DNA from: Rhizobium ecuadorense
GTDB taxonomy: Bacteria > Pseudomonadota > Alphaproteobacteria > Rhizobiales > Rhizobiaceae
DNA length: 64,000 bases
Direction: 5' to 3'
Assembly: GCF_001187535.1 (NCBI RefSeq)
Contig: NZ_LFIO01001065.1
Location: forward strand, 62,001-126,000
Shown: piece after piece, positions 19,801-26,621 of the stretch
How the letters are laid out: every line of letters begins with the position of its first letter
Numbering within the stretch: position 1 is the first letter of the stretch
Position numbers and translations under genes: made by a program
Notes under the pieces: model-generated
The model's input: the letters and a program-made list of their open reading frames with translations, nothing else
What the model was told of the DNA's origin: nothing
Databases searched by the model: none

Positions 19801-22321
19801 CGACCAGATCAACCGCGCCGTGGCGCGGTTTGCACCCTCCAAGGAGGAGCTGCAGGAGATGGAACGGGCCGAGCGCAACAAGGTCCCGGTCAAGCGTGTC
19901 GCGCCGGTGCTGCCGCCGGTCGTGCCCGCCGTCGTCATCGAGGAAGAAGGTGATCTCGACTTCTGGAACGGCATCGGCGGCTTTGCCCGCGACGGACGCG
20001 AATATGTCGTCCGCCTGCCTGGAGGTCACGCGACGCCGCAGCCCTGGATCAATGTCATCTCCAATGACAGGTTCGGCTTCCACGTGTCGGCCGAGGGTGC
20101 GGGCTTTACCTGGAGCGCCAATTCGCGCGACTATCAGCTGACCTCCTGGTCGAACGATGCGGTGATCAACCGTTCGGGTGAGGCCTTCTATCTCGCCGAT
20201 CTCGACAGCGGTGCCGTCATGACGCCGTTTGCAGCGCTTTCGCGCCGGCCGGATATCCGTTTCGAAGCCCGCCACGGGCTCGGCTATTCGGTCTTTTCCA
20301 GCGTTCAGCACGATATCGCGCTGGAACTGACGCAAACGATCGACCGCGAACGGCCGGTGAAACTGCAGCGCCTGCGCCTGCGCAACACCGGTTCGACCAG
20401 CCGCAGGCTGCGTCTCTACGGTTATGTCGAGTGGATCCTCGGCAGCAATGCGGCACGCACCGCGCCCTTCATCCTGTCGAAACACGACGAGGAGACGGGG
20501 GCTTTGTTTGCCACCAATCCTTACAGCATCGATTATTCCAACCGCACCGCCTTCTTCGCGGCGAGCGAGGTGCTTTCGAGCTTCTCGGCAAGCCGGCGCG
20601 AATTCGTCGGCAAGGCGGGAACGATCCAGGCGCCGCAGGCCGTCATCTCCGCTGCCTCGCTTTCCGGCACCGCCGACCTCGACGGTGATCCGGCCGCAGC
20701 GCTTGCGATCGACGTCGAGCTTGGCGCCGGCGAAGAGCGCGACTTCACCTTCTTCCTCGGCGATACGCCGACGGAGGAAGAAGCGCGCAGCGTCATCGCC
20801 GATATCCGCAAGGCTTCGTTCGACGATGCCGTCGAGGCGAACCGGGCCTTCTGGCGGGATTTTACCGGCAGGCTGCAGATATCGACGCCGGATCGCGGGA
20901 TGAACAATCTCGTCAACACATGGCTGCCCTATCAGAGCCTCGGCTGCCGCATCATGGCCCGCACCGCCTTCTACCAGGCAAGCGGCGCCTTCGGCTTCCG
21001 CGATCAGCTGCAGGACACGCTGGCCTTCGTGCTGCACGAACCCTCGCTTGCCCGCCGGCAGATCCTCAATGCCGCTTCGCGCCAATTCCGCGAAGGCGAC
21101 GTGCAGCATTGGTGGCTGCCCGGAACGGGTGCCGGCGTGCGCACATTGATCTCGGACGACGTCGTCTGGCTCAGCCACGCGATTCATCATTATTGCAGCG
21201 TCACCGGCGATAAGAGCGTGCTCGACGAGGAGATCGCCTTCCTGGAAGGGCCGGCTCTGCTCGAAGGCCAGCACGACTCCTTCTACAGGCCGGAGATTTC
21301 CGAGGACAAGGCGAGCGTCTACGAGCACGCGGCGCTGGCGCTCGATCTCGCTATCGCCCGCAAGGGGGCAAACGGCCTGCCGCTGTTCCTCGGCGGCGAC
21401 TGGAACGACGGCATGAACCGCGTCGGCATCGGCGGGCGCGGCACCAGCGTCTGGCTCGGCTGGTTCCTGGCGGGCGCCTTGCGCTCCTTCATTCCCTATG
21501 CCGAAGAGCGCGGCGACACGGCCCGCACAGAGCGCTGGTCGGCGCATCTGACCGAGCTGAAGAAGGCGCTCGAAACCACGGCCTGGGATGGCGGCTACTA
21601 TCGCCGCGGCACGTTCGACGACGGTGCGCTGCTCGGCTCGAGGGAAAGCCCGGAATGCCGGATCGATTCGATTGCGCAGTCATGGAGCGTGCTGTCGGGC
21701 GAGGGGGATCCGGCCCGCGCCGTCACGGCGATGAATGCCGTGCTCGACCAACTGGTCGACGAGGATGCCCGCATCATCCGGCTGTTCACGCCGCCTTTCG
21801 TCAATTCCGCCAGGGATCCCGGCTATATCAAGGCCTATCCGCCGGGTGTGCGCGAAAATGGCGGGCAATATACCCATGCCGCGACCTGGGTGGTGATGGC
21901 GCTGGCGGAGCTGAAGCGGGGCGACGACGCGTTGCGCTGCTTCCAGATCCTCAACCCGATCACCCATGCGCTCGACAAGGCTTCGGCGGAGCAATACCGC
22001 GTCGAACCCTATGTCGTGGCGGCCGACGTCTACGGCCACGATCCCTACACGGCGCGGGGCGGCTGGACCTGGTACACCGGCTCAGCCGGCTGGCTCTACC
22101 GCGCCGCCGTCGAGGGGATCCTCGGCATCCGGCTGAAGGGCGACCGGCTCTACGTGCGGCCGTCGCTCCCTTCGGAATGGGACGGTTTTGCGGCAGAGGT
22201 GGAACAGGGCGGCGGCAAATACCGCATTTCTGTCTCAAAAGCGTCCAATGACAGCGGCTACACTCTCTCCATCAACGGCTGCGAAGTCACCGATCCCGAA
22301 GAGGGATATCCGCTCGGATAA
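13880..22321 (+). CDS. ndvB: Cyclic beta-1,2-glucan synthase
   Basis: A giant inner-membrane enzyme of 2813 residues that starts, elongates, cyclises and sizes periplasmic cyclic beta-1,2-glucan from UDP-glucose. Membrane segments lie at about residues 380-440, 775-830 and 910-953. Between them is the glycosyltransferase (GT84) domain, with LDADTRL near 596 as DxD and QHRWARGDWQ near 745 as the QxxRW block. The C-terminal half holds the GH94-type (glucan phosphorylase-like) domain with GGDWNDGMN near 2507, thought in Brucella Cgs to control chain length. Length matches the Sinorhizobium protein (about 2830). The start at ATG 13880 lacks a strong Shine-Dalgarno. The modifying gene opgC follows and exporter ndvA is 2.2 kb further on the other strand. 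Confidence 0.97.
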   Translation: MSISNLSPSLPREPETKQIDHNDSIRSTYLAIEDIKAMGDAVARGGVDRLPAFAAFDFFARHKENEKEILRVYRTTATDVEAGETITPAAEWLLDNHYIVEEAIQEVRRDFPRRFYRELPTMTVGGVEVPRTLVLAWLYVAHTHSTISQESLTALVDGFQASETLRIGELWALPSLVRYVLVENLRRISSRVEASRRLRRRANEAADELVRLTDPAAAASYLKTLEPLAEDNTFSTQFLYRMRDGSQTSSLAITWLVTMGNIIRSLREIDDAEWSVWVEQVSHVDKLLWDHSDYGILDSGSRNKYRKQIEKLAKRSPLTEMEIAQLALDMTDAAKASDEPQTHEPNVGGFLSGAQRPKLEARANYRPTVTQHFVRAVRQFNWLAIAVPVMLLTVIAMAIVGRFMANAGMGAIEIALLLIMFSLPASEGATGLFNTVLSFFVTPARLVGYEFKEGIPEDARTLLVVPCLISNRDSVDDHVRNLEVHYLANPRGELYFALLSDWPDSEAEETPADLEVLDYARREIANLSARYAYDGKTRFYLLHRRRLYNPSEGVWMGWERKRGKLHELNMLLRGDRDTTYLPGANTVPANVQYVMTLDADTRLMRDAVTKLVGKLYHPINRPVINPKTGRVESGYGVLQPRVTPSLTTGKDASVFQRVFSINRGLDPYVFTVSDVYQDLAGEGTFTGKGLYHVDAFEASLKGRIDENSVLSHDLLEGSMARCALVTDLELVEDFPIRYEVETSRQHRWARGDWQLLPYMFNPKYGVTALGRWKMFDNLRRSLTPIAWFFASVLGWYFMGPLGALIWQILLIFCLFVAPTLSLINGIIPRTSDIIARAHLYTVWSDITAANAQVALRIVFIADSAAMMADAIGRSLYRLFVSRKLMLQWRTAASVQAGGQGTLISYYKGMWHAPVLALLALGFAALPGGSAFVVGIPFALLWILSPVVAWYVSQSAETEDRLEVADSVSSELRKIARRTWRYFETFTTAEQNYLPPDNIQETPHVIVAARTSPTNIGVYLLSVVSGRQFGWFSFEETLERLEQTISTIDRMEKFRGHLFNWYHTDTLQTLGPRYVSAVDSGNLAGHLIAISSACRNWAEAPSAHMQGNLDGVGDTAGILGEVLADLPDDRKTVRPLRRRLEERIVGFQNALAAVKREHEFASIRIINLAVLARDIEKLAANLDHEVKSKQSEEVTQWAASLVKVCEAHISDSTFDLSKVDALRPRLVALRDKARDLAFSMDFGFLFRPERRLLSIGYRVESGELDQACYDLLASECRLTSLFGIAKGDLPTEHWYRLGRQVVPVGSRGALVSWSGSMFEYLMPPLVMQERGGGILNQTNNLVVVEQMNYARKLGIPWGISEAAFNARDHNLNYQYTNFGVPTLGLKRGLGHNAVIAPYASLLASQYDPPGALENLQRLRKVGALGKFGFHDAVDFTPTRVPEGKKCAVVYNYYAHHHGMSIAAVANVAFNGHLRELFHSDPVIEAAELLLQEKAPRDIPVMSGKHESDTPASIQDDLLRPEIRKISDPASRDRELVLLSNGHYSLMLTATGAGYSRWNGLSVSRWKADPTEDRWGSFIFLRDTATNEWWSTTSEPKGVEGETIKVEFADEKAQFTKTVGDLTSEVECIIATEHDAEARRVTLLNMGTEDRFIEVTSYLEPVITSDDTDNAHPAFARMFVKTEIGKRGDVIRAERNKRDPNEPNISIAHLIVDNAGDTRHTEFETDRRKFIGRGRSLADAAAFDPGATLSGSDGFMLDAVMSLRRTVRVPAGKKVSVIFWTIAAPSRDEVDKAVNRYRHPDAFTHELVQAWTRTQVQMRHVGVTSQQAAAFQHLGRYLVYPDMQLRKDEATVEAGLQSQSALWPLAISGDFPIFTLRINDDMDLDIAREALLAQEYLRSRGVTADLVIMNERASSYAQDMQHALDAMCENVRRMGQADGLRQHIFAVRKDLMEESTYHALIAASRVTLHTKNGKVVDQINRAVARFAPSKEELQEMERAERNKVPVKRVAPVLPPVVPAVVIEEEGDLDFWNGIGGFARDGREYVVRLPGGHATPQPWINVISNDRFGFHVSAEGAGFTWSANSRDYQLTSWSNDAVINRSGEAFYLADLDSGAVMTPFAALSRRPDIRFEARHGLGYSVFSSVQHDIALELTQTIDRERPVKLQRLRLRNTGSTSRRLRLYGYVEWILGSNAARTAPFILSKHDEETGALFATNPYSIDYSNRTAFFAASEVLSSFSASRREFVGKAGTIQAPQAVISAASLSGTADLDGDPAAALAIDVELGAGEERDFTFFLGDTPTEEEARSVIADIRKASFDDAVEANRAFWRDFTGRLQISTPDRGMNNLVNTWLPYQSLGCRIMARTAFYQASGAFGFRDQLQDTLAFVLHEPSLARRQILNAASRQFREGDVQHWWLPGTGAGVRTLISDDVVWLSHAIHHYCSVTGDKSVLDEEIAFLEGPALLEGQHDSFYRPEISEDKASVYEHAALALDLAIARKGANGLPLFLGGDWNDGMNRVGIGGRGTSVWLGWFLAGALRSFIPYAEERGDTARTERWSAHLTELKKALETTAWDGGYYRRGTFDDGALLGSRESPECRIDSIAQSWSVLSGEGDPARAVTAMNAVLDQLVDEDARIIRLFTPPFVNSARDPGYIKAYPPGVRENGGQYTHAATWVVMALAELKRGDDALRCFQILNPITHALDKASAEQYRVEPYVVAADVYGHDPYTARGGWTWYTGSAGWLYRAAVEGILGIRLKGDRLYVRPSLPSEWDGFAAEVEQGGGKYRISVSKASNDSGYTLSINGCEVTDPEEGYPLG

Positions 22322-22356
22322 CAGCGTTCTCCACGCTGAAAAAACACGGCGATTCG

Positions 22357-22388
22357 CGACGGCCAAAAGGGAACCCTTTTGGCCGTCG
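22357..22388 (+). terminator. Perfect 15-bp hairpin after ndvB
   Basis: CGACGGCCAAAAGGG (22357-22371) pairs perfectly with CCCTTTTGGCCGTCG (22374-22388) around a 2-base centre. It is the likely ndvB terminator, although no long T-tract follows. It overlaps an EcfG-type promoter motif for the next gene. Confidence 0.6.
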
Positions 22389-22395
22389 TCGCGTT
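22370..22395 (+). promoter_or_regulatory. EcfG/RpoE2-type promoter before opgC
   Basis: GGAAC at 22370-22374, then 17 bp, then CGTT at 22392-22395. This equals the alphaproteobacterial general-stress sigma consensus GGAAC-N16/17-CGTT. The expected start site, near 22403, leaves a short leader carrying AAGGAG before the opgC ATG at 22423. Confidence 0.6.
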
Positions 22396-22422
22396 TGCAA
22401 ATCGGATAATAAGGAGACAACC

Positions 22423-23661
22423 ATGGCTAGCACGCCGACCGAAGCCGTCGTCACCGGGCGCAGTCCCCTATCCGCAGCTGCGCCGATGCGTGATACCAGG
22501 CTCGACGTCCTGCGCGGCGTGGCGCTGATCATGATCTTCATCAATCATGTTCCCGGACAGATCTTCGAATATGTGACGACGAAGAATTTCGGTTTCTCCG
22601 ATGCCGCCGAGGCCTTCGTGCTGATCTCGGGCATCGCCGTCGGCCTCGCCTACGGTTCCGGCTTCCGGCCGGGTAATCGGCTGAAGATGGCGATCAAGGC
22701 GGCAAAACGCGCCTTCACGCTTTATCTCGCTCACATGATCACCACCTTCATGACGCTGGCGCTGTTCATCACAGGCGCGTGGCTGTTTCACCGGCCGGGC
22801 TTGCTTGTCGAAATCAATATCCTGGCGGTGCTGATGAACCTGAAGGAGGGTATTCCGGCGCTGCTGCTGCTCGGCCATCAGATCGGCTACAACAATATTC
22901 TGCCGATGTACGGCGCGTTGATGCTGATGGTGCCGATCATCCTGCTTTTGAATGCGCGCAGCCCGTTGCTGGCGCTCGGCGTCTCCGGCACGGTCTGGCT
23001 GCTGGCGGGCATCTACGAGGTGGCGCCGCACAATATGCTGATCGAGAGCTACTGGTTCCTCAATCCGCTTTCCTGGCAGTTCCTGTTTACGATCGGCATC
23101 GTTTCGATGCTGCATATCAAGCGCGGCGGCGCGATCCCGCGGCATCCGCTGCTGTTTGCGGCCGCGGCCGGCTACGTCGCGCTGTCCTTCGTCTGGGTGA
23201 CCGGCCATCTCTGGGCCTTCGGCAATTCGCTGGCAGCGCTTGGCCTTCCGACGGTCATCACCGGTTTCGACAAGACCTTCCTGTCGCTGCCGCGGCTGCT
23301 GCATGTGCTTGCGCTGACCTATCTCGTCATCAGCATTCCGGCGTTCTCGCGCATCCTGCGCCGTCCGGCGGATCATCCGCTGACCATTCTCGGCCGCCAT
23401 TCGCTGAACATCTTCGTCGCCGGCACGATCCTCGCCATGATCGGCCAGGTGGTGCTCTATATCACCAACAAGGACCCGCTGGTCGGCCCGCTCTTCGTGA
23501 TCGCCGGCATCTCGACGCAATTCGCCTATGCCTATTATCTCGAACGCAAGCGCCAGCAGGGCAAGGTCAACGGCAAACTCGTCACCGAGCCCGCCACCGT
23601 CCCGGTGCCCGTCCGCATCGGCGGAACGGCCAACGCCTATCGCCGCAGCGATCGAAAATAA
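22423..23661 (+). CDS. opgC: OpgC-type membrane acyltransferase for periplasmic glucan
   Basis: A 412-residue protein with about ten membrane segments. The N-terminal RLDVLRGVALIMIFINHVPG is the OpgC-domain (acyltransferase-3-like) signature, with the conserved Arg and His thought to be catalytic; ADEAFVLISGIAVGLAYG-like sequence follows. Proteins of this family add succinyl groups to osmoregulated periplasmic glucans. The position directly after ndvB supports cyclic glucan as the substrate. AAGGAG precedes the ATG by 6 bp. The hairpin and EcfG-type promoter just upstream suggest that it can be transcribed apart from ndvB, under stress control. Symbol assigned by family and context. Confidence 0.85.
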   Translation: MASTPTEAVVTGRSPLSAAAPMRDTRLDVLRGVALIMIFINHVPGQIFEYVTTKNFGFSDAAEAFVLISGIAVGLAYGSGFRPGNRLKMAIKAAKRAFTLYLAHMITTFMTLALFITGAWLFHRPGLLVEINILAVLMNLKEGIPALLLLGHQIGYNNILPMYGALMLMVPIILLLNARSPLLALGVSGTVWLLAGIYEVAPHNMLIESYWFLNPLSWQFLFTIGIVSMLHIKRGGAIPRHPLLFAAAAGYVALSFVWVTGHLWAFGNSLAALGLPTVITGFDKTFLSLPRLLHVLALTYLVISIPAFSRILRRPADHPLTILGRHSLNIFVAGTILAMIGQVVLYITNKDPLVGPLFVIAGISTQFAYAYYLERKRQQGKVNGKLVTEPATVPVPVRIGGTANAYRRSDRK

Positions 23662-23687
23662 GCCTCGGATGCGCCTGTGAGATGACT

Positions 23688-23721
23688 GAGCCGGTGGCCG
23701 ATGGCCGCCGGCTCAATTTTT
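23688..23721 (+). terminator. Terminator of opgC, shared with the opposing gene
   Basis: GAGCCGG with the inner GGC pairs with GCC and CCGGCTC around 23700, followed by AATTTTT on the plus strand. It overlaps the stop of the convergent VOC gene and may act in both directions. Confidence 0.65.
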
Positions 23722-24066
23722 GTGGACGAGGATGTTCACCAGCTTGCCGAGGGGATCGCGCACATAAAAGCGCCTGACACCCCAGGGCTCGTCGGCCGGC
23801 CCGTACTCGATCGGAAAACCGGCAGCCGACATCGCCTCGAAAGCCGTATCGAGATCATCGACCTCGATCGAAAAATCGGGCACCGGCGTTCCGGAACCGC
23901 CTTCCCTGGCGATGCTCAGCTGGACGTTCATCGGCCTCTCCGTGCCGAAGGTCGTGATCCAGCCATGATCCATGATAACGTCGAGACCGAGGATATCCTG
24001 ATAAAACCGCCGGGCCGGCGTGATGTCAGGTGCCTCGATATTGGCGACGATGCGCATGACCTTCAT
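23713..24066 (-). CDS. Glyoxalase / VOC family protein
   Basis: A 117-residue vicinal-oxygen-chelate protein of the glyoxalase/bleomycin-resistance fold. It shows the paired beta-alpha-beta-beta-beta pattern: IVANIEAPDITPARRFYQDILGLDV in the first half and FSIEVDDLDTAFEAMSAAGFPIEYGP...RRFYVRDPLGKLVNILVH in the second. A conserved Glu is missing from the usual DPxGN..E end, which here reads DPLGKLVNIL, so classical glyoxalase metal binding is uncertain. GGAGAGAG precedes the ATG. The substrate is unknown. Confidence 0.85.
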   Translation of the reverse strand: MKVMRIVANIEAPDITPARRFYQDILGLDVIMDHGWITTFGTERPMNVQLSIAREGGSGTPVPDFSIEVDDLDTAFEAMSAAGFPIEYGPADEPWGVRRFYVRDPLGKLVNILVHKN

Positions 24067-24160
24067 GGTTTCTCTCTCCGGTAGTCGGTAACAAACCGAA
24101 AATTAGGAAGATCGGCAGGGTGGTCAATCGGTATTGGAATCGAGACGGTGCGGCGTGTGA

Positions 24161-24370
24161 GCCCCCCTCTGCCCTGCCGGGCTCGGGGCGAGCCGCGGGT
24201 CTCGCCCGTCCTTCGAAGCCCCCACAGGTGGGGAGATCGGCCAGTGGTTGGCCCTCAATCGCTCTCTACTGTCGTGCGGAACATCAGCTGGTCATTATTT
24301 GGGGAAGCCTCGCCGCCCAGCCAATCTCCCTCCTTATTGTGGGGGAGATGCCCGGCAGGGCAGAGGGGGT
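24161..24370. repeat. MITE-like rhizobial element with 22-bp terminal inverted repeats
   Basis: The left arm at 24161-24182 (CCCCCCTCTGCCCTGCCGGG core) matches the right arm at 24349-24370 in reverse complement with at most one mismatch. Inside, a second pair of related arms is present: CCCCCACAGGTGGGGAGAT near 24220 and CTCCCTCCTTATTGTGGGGGAG near 24326. This arrangement is familiar from short palindromic elements common in Rhizobium chromosomes. No coding capacity. Confidence 0.75.
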
Positions 24371-24482
24371 ATCCACACGGCAGAGGGCCGATGCATATCG
24401 TCCACAGCTGTATTGGGGAAAGCAAAGTCTCAAAGCATGGCATATGAATGCAGTTCGACGCAGCCGCTTAAACCGGCCAAAC

Positions 24483-24518
24483 AAAAAAGGCCGGAAGGGA
24501 GCTCCCCTTCCGGCCTTT
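24483..24518 (-). terminator. Rho-independent terminator of ndvA
   Basis: Read on the minus strand, the stem AAGGCCGGAAGGG / CCCTTCCGGCCTT closes on a short loop and is followed by TTTTTTG. It lies 20 bp after the ndvA stop. Confidence 0.85.
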
Positions 24519-24537
24519 GTCTTGAAACCCGAAGCGA

Positions 24538-26301
24538 TCAGGCGGCTTCGGTGGCGTGGGCCTTGCGGACTTCTTCGTCCGTCAGGATGCCGCTGGCGCG
24601 CAGCAGGGCGGCGAAGCGGCCGTTGCTGTGGCTGAGGTCGTCGAAGCTGCCTTGTTCCACGACGCGGCCGTCATCCAGGAAGAGCACCATATCGGCTTCG
24701 CGGACCGTCGACAGGCGGTGGGCGATGATGAAGGTGGTGCGATTCTCACGCAGATTGTCGATCGCGGCCTTGACGCGGTTTTCTGTCTCGACGTCGAGTG
24801 CCGAGGTCGCCTCGTCGAGCACCAGGATCGGCGCGTCCTTGAGGATAGCGCGGGCAATGGCGATGCGCTGGCGTTCGCCGCCGGAGAGCTTGTTGCCGCG
24901 TTCGCCGACATGCGTATCGTAGCGATCCTCACGGGTCTCGATGAAGTCGGCGGCGGCGGCGGCCTCGGCCGCACGGCGCATGTCCTCTTCACTCGCACCT
25001 TCACGGCCCAGGCGGATATTGTCGCTGATCGAACGGTTCAGCAGGCCCGCATCCTGGAAGACGGTGGCGATGTGGCGACGCAGCGATTTGCGGGTCACCT
25101 TGGTGATATCGGTGCCGTCGACGAGGATCTGGCCGCCCTGGGGGTCGTAGACGCGCTGCAGCAGGTTGACGAGCGTCGTCTTGCCGGCACCGGTCGGGCC
25201 GACGATCGCGACCGTCTGGCCTGCCTTCACCGAGAAGGAGACATTGTGCAGGCCCTGCGAGCTGTTGCCGAAGCCGAAGGAGACATCGCGGAATTCGATC
25301 GCACCCTTGACGTCCTTGATCTCGCCGTTGCCGGCCGGTTCTTCGCGTTCACGCACCGAGTCTTCGAGCGCATAGAATTCCTCGAGCTTGGAACGGGCTT
25401 CGAAAATCTGCGTAGCGAACTGGCGCATCAGGTCGAGGCGGCCGATCAGCAGGTTGGCAAAGCCGATGAAGGCGATGACGTCGCCGACGCGCAGCTGGCC
25501 AGCCTGGACGAGCACGGTGCCGATGATCAGGACCACCATCATTGCAATGGTCGACGCCATGCGGTTCAGCGCGCTGGCGATCGCCCACCAGTCGAGCACC
25601 GGATACTGGGCCTCGAGCAGGCGGTCGGCAAAGGATTTCAGCGCCTTGGTTTCAGCCTCGATGCGGTTGTAGCTGTGCAGCACCGAAACGTTGCTGATCG
25701 AGTCGCTGACATGCGAAAAGACGGTGTGATAATGGTTTTCGACCGAAGCCTGGCCGTCTTTGGTGCGGCTCATGACGACGCGGCCGATCAGCCAGTAGGC
25801 GACGGCGAGCACCATGAGCACGGCGGAAAGGCGCAGGTCCATCGCCATTGCGGTCGGGATCAGAAGGGCAAGCGCGATGACCGTCGACAAATGGTTGCGC
25901 ATGAATTCCAGCCAGAGGCCGAACAGCGTTTCGCAGGCGCGCAGCAATGTATGTAGCGCGTTGGAGGTGCCGCGCTGATGGTGCCAGCCAAGCGGCATGG
26001 AAATGATCCGGCCGAAGGCTTCCGTCAGCAGCGTCGCCCGCCGGCCATGGGCCAGCCGGTCGGCCTCGCGGGCGACCAGGACGAAGGCAATGGTGTTGAA
26101 AACGGCGAAAGTCGCCCACATGAAAAGGATAGGCTTGACCTCACCCTTGCCGGAAATCGCATCGATAATGCGACCGAACAGGATCGGCTCCGCGATGGTA
26201 ATCGTCGCCAGAACGATGTTGGCCACCACGACCAGGGATACGCGCAGCTTGTAGGCGCCAAGATAGCGCAGAGCTCTTGCATAGACCTTGAATAGCGTCA
26301 C
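24538..26301 (-). CDS. ndvA: Cyclic beta-1,2-glucan exporter, ABC permease-ATPase fusion
   Basis: A 587-residue half-transporter that moves cyclic beta-1,2-glucan from cytoplasm to periplasm, acting as a homodimer. Six membrane segments fill residues 1-320 (LRVSLVVVANIVLATITIAEP, LSTVIALALLIPTAMAM and others). The ATPase has Walker A GPTGAGKTT near 367, signature LSGGERQRIAIARAI and Walker B ILVLDEATSALD near 500. I start at GTG 26301, preceded by AAGAGG at good spacing, which gives the family N-terminus MTLFKVYARALRYL; the in-frame ATG at 26319 lacks a ribosome binding site. The gene faces ndvB-opgC tail to tail and is divergent from a LuxR-type gene. Confidence 0.95.
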   Translation of the reverse strand: MTLFKVYARALRYLGAYKLRVSLVVVANIVLATITIAEPILFGRIIDAISGKGEVKPILFMWATFAVFNTIAFVLVAREADRLAHGRRATLLTEAFGRIISMPLGWHHQRGTSNALHTLLRACETLFGLWLEFMRNHLSTVIALALLIPTAMAMDLRLSAVLMVLAVAYWLIGRVVMSRTKDGQASVENHYHTVFSHVSDSISNVSVLHSYNRIEAETKALKSFADRLLEAQYPVLDWWAIASALNRMASTIAMMVVLIIGTVLVQAGQLRVGDVIAFIGFANLLIGRLDLMRQFATQIFEARSKLEEFYALEDSVREREEPAGNGEIKDVKGAIEFRDVSFGFGNSSQGLHNVSFSVKAGQTVAIVGPTGAGKTTLVNLLQRVYDPQGGQILVDGTDITKVTRKSLRRHIATVFQDAGLLNRSISDNIRLGREGASEEDMRRAAEAAAAADFIETREDRYDTHVGERGNKLSGGERQRIAIARAILKDAPILVLDEATSALDVETENRVKAAIDNLRENRTTFIIAHRLSTVREADMVLFLDDGRVVEQGSFDDLSHSNGRFAALLRASGILTDEEVRKAHATEAA

Positions 26302-26621
26302 GTCGAACCTCTTATGCATCTGCGAAAACGGGATGATGCGATGCTACAAAAGGCTACCTGAACCGGCGATTAACGGAGCATTCAGGGTTCAATCCAGGCG
26401 ACGATTAACCCGATCGTACTATCGCAGGATGCGACGAGATTGGGTATAGCGTTGAAATTGCTGGTCGGCTATACCCGCAACAATTTGCGCTTGCATTTTA
26501 ATAAATGTTTAGCGCAGCATTAAATTAGAGACTGCATTTTTTGAAGAAGACCGTTTCGCGACCAATTTGAAAGCCGCCGACGGCCTCGATGCGGGTATCA
26601 CGTCCGGGCAAGGGGCATTTT
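26302..26621. other. Divergent promoter region between ndvA and the LuxR-type gene
   Basis: A 320-bp stretch with no coding potential that must carry both promoters. It is AT-richer than its surroundings around 26480-26540. Its main structure is the 9-bp inverted repeat at 26442-26476, listed separately. Confidence 0.5.
26442..26476. promoter_or_regulatory. Inverted repeat GGGTATAGC-N17-GCTATACCC, candidate operator
   Basis: Two perfect 9-bp arms at 26442-26450 and 26468-26476 stand 26 bp apart centre to centre. They lie about 140 bp from the ndvA start and 146 bp from the LuxR-type start. The spacing is longer than a classic lux box, so binding by a dimer with distant half-sites or a different regulator is possible. 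Confidence 0.45.

Larger units (their letters stand above)
24067..24537. other. Gene-free spacer filled by a repeat element and a terminator
   Basis: The 471 bp between the VOC gene and ndvA hold a 210-bp inverted-repeat element (24161-24370) and the ndvA terminator (24483-24518). Open frames across the element on both strands have no ribosome binding sites and are not genes. Confidence 0.6.

Noticed and set aside
24120..24922. Several frames through the inverted-repeat element before ndvA
   Set aside because: They are translations of repeat DNA or antisense to ndvA.
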